Below, piece by piece: positions 13,645 to 15,373 of a stretch of DNA of 15,373 nt (positions are counted from its first letter, which is position 1; each line of letters starts with the position of its first letter). Source of the DNA: Candidatus Saccharibacteria bacterium UBA7683 (GTDB lineage: Bacteria; Patescibacteriota; Saccharimonadia; Saccharimonadales; UBA7683); assembly GCA_002482925.1 (NCBI GenBank), contig DLGX01000053.1, positions 1 through 15,373 of the forward strand, written 5' to 3'. The position numbers and the translations under genes were made by a program. The notes beneath the pieces were generated by a model. That model did no database searches. It saw nothing but the letters and a program-made list of their open reading frames with translations, and had not been told where the DNA came from.

Positions 13645-13725
13645 GAATCCTTTAATTTGTTAGTTAATACCTGTGATTGTTTCTAGTTGGAAACCGAGGA
13701 ATTAACATCTAACAAACCTGGATTC
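13645..13725 (-). promoter_or_regulatory. Structured 5' leader of the RNA helicase mRNA, overlapping the SD
   Basis: Nested complementary blocks: 13645-13650 with 13720-13725 (GAATCC/GGATTC), 13656-13663 with 13709-13716 (TTTGTTAG/CTAACAAA), 13664-13668 with 13701-13705 (TTAAT/ATTAA), and an inner hairpin 13679-13683 with 13690-13694 (GTTTC/GAAAC). The outermost pairing includes the GGA of the helicase SD (13648-13653). A cis-regulatory leader (cold-responsive or autoregulated by the helicase) is inference; no known Rfam family was recognised. Confidence 0.6.
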
Positions 13726-13743
13726 TTTTAGAACAATACAGCC

Positions 13744-13772
13744 ATTATAGCACTACTGTTTTGAAATGTCAA
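13744..13772 (-). promoter_or_regulatory. Consensus sigma70-type promoter of the helicase gene
   Basis: TTGACA (13767-13772) and TATAAT (13744-13749) with exactly 17 bp between, both perfect. Predicted start near 13737, giving a leader of about 100 nt. It begins 10 nt after the stop of the upstream 228-aa gene. Confidence 0.85.
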
Positions 13773-13782
13773 TAACAACGTT

Positions 13783-14469
13783 TTATTGAGGCAGTGTGAG
13801 TACTTTACTGTAATGCAGTTCAGGAGTATATAGTCTTACAGTTTCATCAATCTTTGGGCCAACATATGCCTCACCTGGAACATATTCTGGCCAAAAGTGA
13901 TCTTCGATCTCTTCAGCTAGTGCGTCCAGTTCATCATCTTTACCAATTCGCGTGCGTCCTATTAGCAGATAAGGCTCAGGTAGTGGATTGTCATCGTCTT
14001 GTTCTTCAACAAATTCGTATTCTTGAAGTTCTATTGTTCTGCCGACAATTGCAGAAATACACCGTGAATATGCTTCACGTTCGATATTTACAGATTCCGT
14101 GCCCATCCTGCCGAGTGGAATCCCTAGTGCTAGATCTATACCGCCTTCATCATATATACCTACTTCAGACTTAAGATCTACTTCCATACGTCGATCAAGA
14201 CCATCTTCATGCGAACGTTGCAATGCCCCTACTGCAATTTCAACAGCATCTTTTGTAATCGCAGGATGAAGCCGACTTAACCGAAGTAATTCGTGTGCGG
14301 GTGCAACATCGACACCAATCATTCCAGCATGCATTCTTAGCTTAGGGATACCAAGCTTTGCAGCTCGGCCCTGAAATTCCCCTAAGGATTCGAACTGATC
14401 GCGGTCTTCACGTATGAGGTCTCTGGTGGCCCTAAAGCTTTGGGTAAGATCGTATTCGTAATTTGACAT
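13783..14469 (-). CDS. Unknown soluble protein, 228 aa
   Basis: No family recognised. No signal peptide or membrane helix; acidic overall. The N-terminal 60 residues look helical (SFRATRDLIREDRDQFESLG), the middle has VEIAVGALQRSHEDGLDRRM and a glycine-containing stretch IYDEGGIDLALGIPLGRMG at about 104-122, and the C-terminal third contains an acidic loop EEQDDDNPLPEP followed by YLLIGRTRIGKDDELDALAEEIEDHFWPE. The last part could be a beta strand and helix of a small alpha/beta domain. A single 228-aa frame with regular codon use and a very good promoter supports it as a real gene. The promoter (TTGACA, 17 bp, TAATAT) ends 7 nt before the ATG and is overlaid by a perfect 9-bp inverted repeat, so it is likely repressed by a dimeric regulator. 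Confidence 0.78.
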   Translation of the reverse strand: MSNYEYDLTQSFRATRDLIREDRDQFESLGEFQGRAAKLGIPKLRMHAGMIGVDVAPAHELLRLSRLHPAITKDAVEIAVGALQRSHEDGLDRRMEVDLKSEVGIYDEGGIDLALGIPLGRMGTESVNIEREAYSRCISAIVGRTIELQEYEFVEEQDDDNPLPEPYLLIGRTRIGKDDELDALAEEIEDHFWPEYVPGEAYVGPKIDETVRLYTPELHYSKVLTLPQ

Positions 14470-14474
14470 AATAA

Positions 14475-14505
14475 CAATATTAGCACTTTATACTAATATT
14501 GTCAA
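14475..14505 (-). promoter_or_regulatory. Promoter with overlapping 9-bp inverted-repeat operator
   Basis: Minus strand TTGACA (14500-14505), 17 bp, TAATAT (14477-14482), then 7 nt to the ATG at 14469. A perfect inverted repeat CAATATTAG (14475-14483) / CTAATATTG (14493-14501), 9-nt spacer, covers the -10 box and the inner edge of the -35. Arms about 18 bp apart centre to centre suit a dimeric DNA-binding protein. Confidence 0.7.
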
Positions 14506-14539
14506 TATTATTCTTTAGAATACTTTGCGAATAGTGAAA

Positions 14540-14782
14540 CTAGAGTTTTGTCATTAGCTTAAGATTGCTAATGTACTGGTAGGGGTTAACATCTGGAAAC
14601 TTCCGGAGGTGTTCTAGGTGTTGTTCAGCAAATGTAATTACATTTGTAGGATATTTAGCAGTATCAGCAATGTATCTAGCCTGTGTATTATACTGAGAAT
14701 CTTTTTCCATATCTGTTAACAAACCTTGTACTTCGGTTTCAGACACCAAACTAAATGGCTTTGTTTTTGAAGATTTAGCCAT
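14540..14782 (-). CDS. Unknown small soluble protein, 80 aa
   Basis: No family recognised. Predicted mostly helical, no signal or membrane segment, with several Lys at the N-terminus (MAKSSKTKPF) and a Tyr-rich middle (SQYNTQARYIADTAKYPTN). The C-terminal half TFAEQHLEHLRKFPDVNPYQYISNL looks like two short helices. Its ATG shares the A of the TAA stop of the upstream 26-aa ORF (TAATG), a typical translational-coupling arrangement that supports both starts. A TATAAT that runs into the ATG is probably a by-product of that overlap and not a promoter. Confidence 0.65.
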   Translation of the reverse strand: MAKSSKTKPFSLVSETEVQGLLTDMEKDSQYNTQARYIADTAKYPTNVITFAEQHLEHLRKFPDVNPYQYISNLKLMTKL

Positions 14783-14862
14783 TATAACGTCGCTGACTTG
14801 TCTTTTTTAGGCTTCTTTTTCTCTCGCTTCTTGTCTTGACCTTTTGACATCTGGGAACTCAT
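14782..14862 (-). CDS. Very small Lys-rich protein, 26 aa
   Basis: Begins MSSQMSKGQDKKREKKKPKK; 11 of 26 residues are Lys or Arg-like, so it should bind nucleic acid or ribosomes if made. Starts beginning MSKG(Q/M)DKK are common among small Lys-rich proteins of Patescibacteria and other bacteria (recollection, not a search). A start at the second Met (14850) is also possible. The stop overlaps the ATG of the 80-aa gene. No clear SD is present; GAGG lies too far upstream. Confidence 0.55.
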   Translation of the reverse strand: MSSQMSKGQDKKREKKKPKKDKSATL

Positions 14863-14946
14863 TTCGTACTTAAAAAACTTATTACCTCTTAGTATGCGCT
14901 AAAACACCATATTTACCTAATTTTAAGCACTAACTAAACGATAGTT

Positions 14947-15123
14947 TTACTTCTTTTTTGGTACTTTTCCACCCTGTTTTCGCGCCTCAGAAAGTCCAAT
15001 TGCTACGGCTTGCTTTTTACTGGTAACTTTTTTGCCACTTTTTCCAGATTTTAACTTGCCCTGCTTCATTTCGTGTATTGCTTTTTCTACCTTTTCACTG
15101 GCTTTTGGTCCAAACTTATTCAT
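14947..15123 (-). CDS. DUF6496-like small basic protein, 58 aa
   Basis: Basic protein (MNKFGPKASEKVEKAIHEMK...) whose SKKQAVAIGLSEARKQGG at residues 35-52 matches the conserved end of DUF6496-type proteins (SPKQAIAIGLSxARR). Function of that family is unknown; its members are short, Lys/Arg-rich and often near stress genes. The start is well supported by AGGAGG at 15132-15137 with 8-nt spacing, the strongest SD in the window. The 83-nt gap to the next gene has no clear terminator; a weak AACTA/TAGTT hairpin follows the stop. Confidence 0.82.
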   Translation of the reverse strand: MNKFGPKASEKVEKAIHEMKQGKLKSGKSGKKVTSKKQAVAIGLSEARKQGGKVPKKK

Positions 15124-15196
15124 AGTAATTACCTCCTGCTATTTCATTATCTGCTATTAAAAAAGCAGGCTCAGTAAGGTTTTTTACAAATTTACG

Positions 15197-15373
15197 CTAT
15201 ACCTGTGATAACGTCCATACGCCAGTACTAATTTTACTTTGATCGTTGTTATAACCTATCCATTTTCCTTGGGCTTTATCGCCCTTGGCATTAGGTATTA
15301 ACTGTAATGCGCCGTGAAAGATTTTACCTTTGTATCTGCCGTGTACTGATGAAACTTCTTGCCAAGTACCGGT
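15197..15373 (-). CDS. 3' end of an unknown gene (partial, runs off the window)
   Basis: An open minus-strand frame enters at 15373 and ends at TAG (15197-15199), giving the last 58 residues: TGTWQEVSSVHGRYKGKIFH at the left and GKWIGYNNDQSKISTGVWTL near the end. Trp and Gly spacing suggests a small beta-barrel or beta-sandwich end. No family recognised. It reads toward the DUF6496-like gene with 73 nt between. Confidence 0.6.
   Translation of the reverse strand, partial: TGTWQEVSSVHGRYKGKIFHGALQLIPNAKGDKAQGKWIGYNNDQSKISTGVWTLSQV

Overview
The window reads as a piece of a small-genome Patescibacteria (CPR) chromosome, most likely Candidatus Saccharibacteria (TM7). This rests on the genes, not on a marker: short compact versions of housekeeping enzymes, DUF4214 cell-surface proteins next to VanY-type peptidases, short Lys-rich proteins, A+T-rich intergenic DNA, and TGA used as an ordinary stop (which argues against the code-25 lineages Absconditabacteria and Gracilibacteria). 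The phylum call is inference at about 75%.

Layout. Positions 1-324 hold copy 1 of a roughly 260-bp interspersed repeat. Positions 325-4798 are a minus-strand run transcribed tatD -> acidic 129-aa protein -> 141-aa conserved unknown -> cysteine desulfurase -> YdcF/DUF218 protein -> mnmA. The desulfurase and MnmA together would make 2-thiouridine at tRNA position 34. Positions 4895-8284 are a cell-surface block: a minus-strand DUF4214 membrane-anchored protein, divergent from a plus-strand secreted VanY peptidase, followed by a DUF4214-VanY fusion with its own strong promoter and terminator. Positions 8330-10641 are metG (minus), its leader with a tiny ORF and hairpin, and pgeF. Positions 10642-10989 hold repeat copy 2 and a palindromic REP-like unit. 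Positions 10990-13637 are a cytoplasmic GH37 trehalase and a DEAD-box RNA helicase separated by a bidirectional terminator. The helicase has a consensus promoter and a long structured leader. Positions 13783-15373 hold an unknown 228-aa gene under a promoter covered by a perfect 9-bp inverted repeat, then small unknown, Lys-rich and DUF6496-type genes, and the 3' end of a further gene cut by the window edge. All genes from 8330 to the right edge are on the minus strand.

Common themes. (a) At many starts a sigma70-like -10 hexamer lies only 6-11 nt before the ATG, and at several of these no Shine-Dalgarno is visible, so leaderless transcription may be frequent; metG, the helicase and DUF6496 instead have clear SD sites. 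(b) Palindromic repeat units related to the widespread ATTCCCG...CGGGAATGACG family are both intergenic (10948-10980) and inserted in frame inside mnmA (990-1053). (c) The mRNA leaders of metG and of the RNA helicase carry structures that could regulate them. No rRNA, tRNA, CRISPR array, transposase or phage gene was seen.
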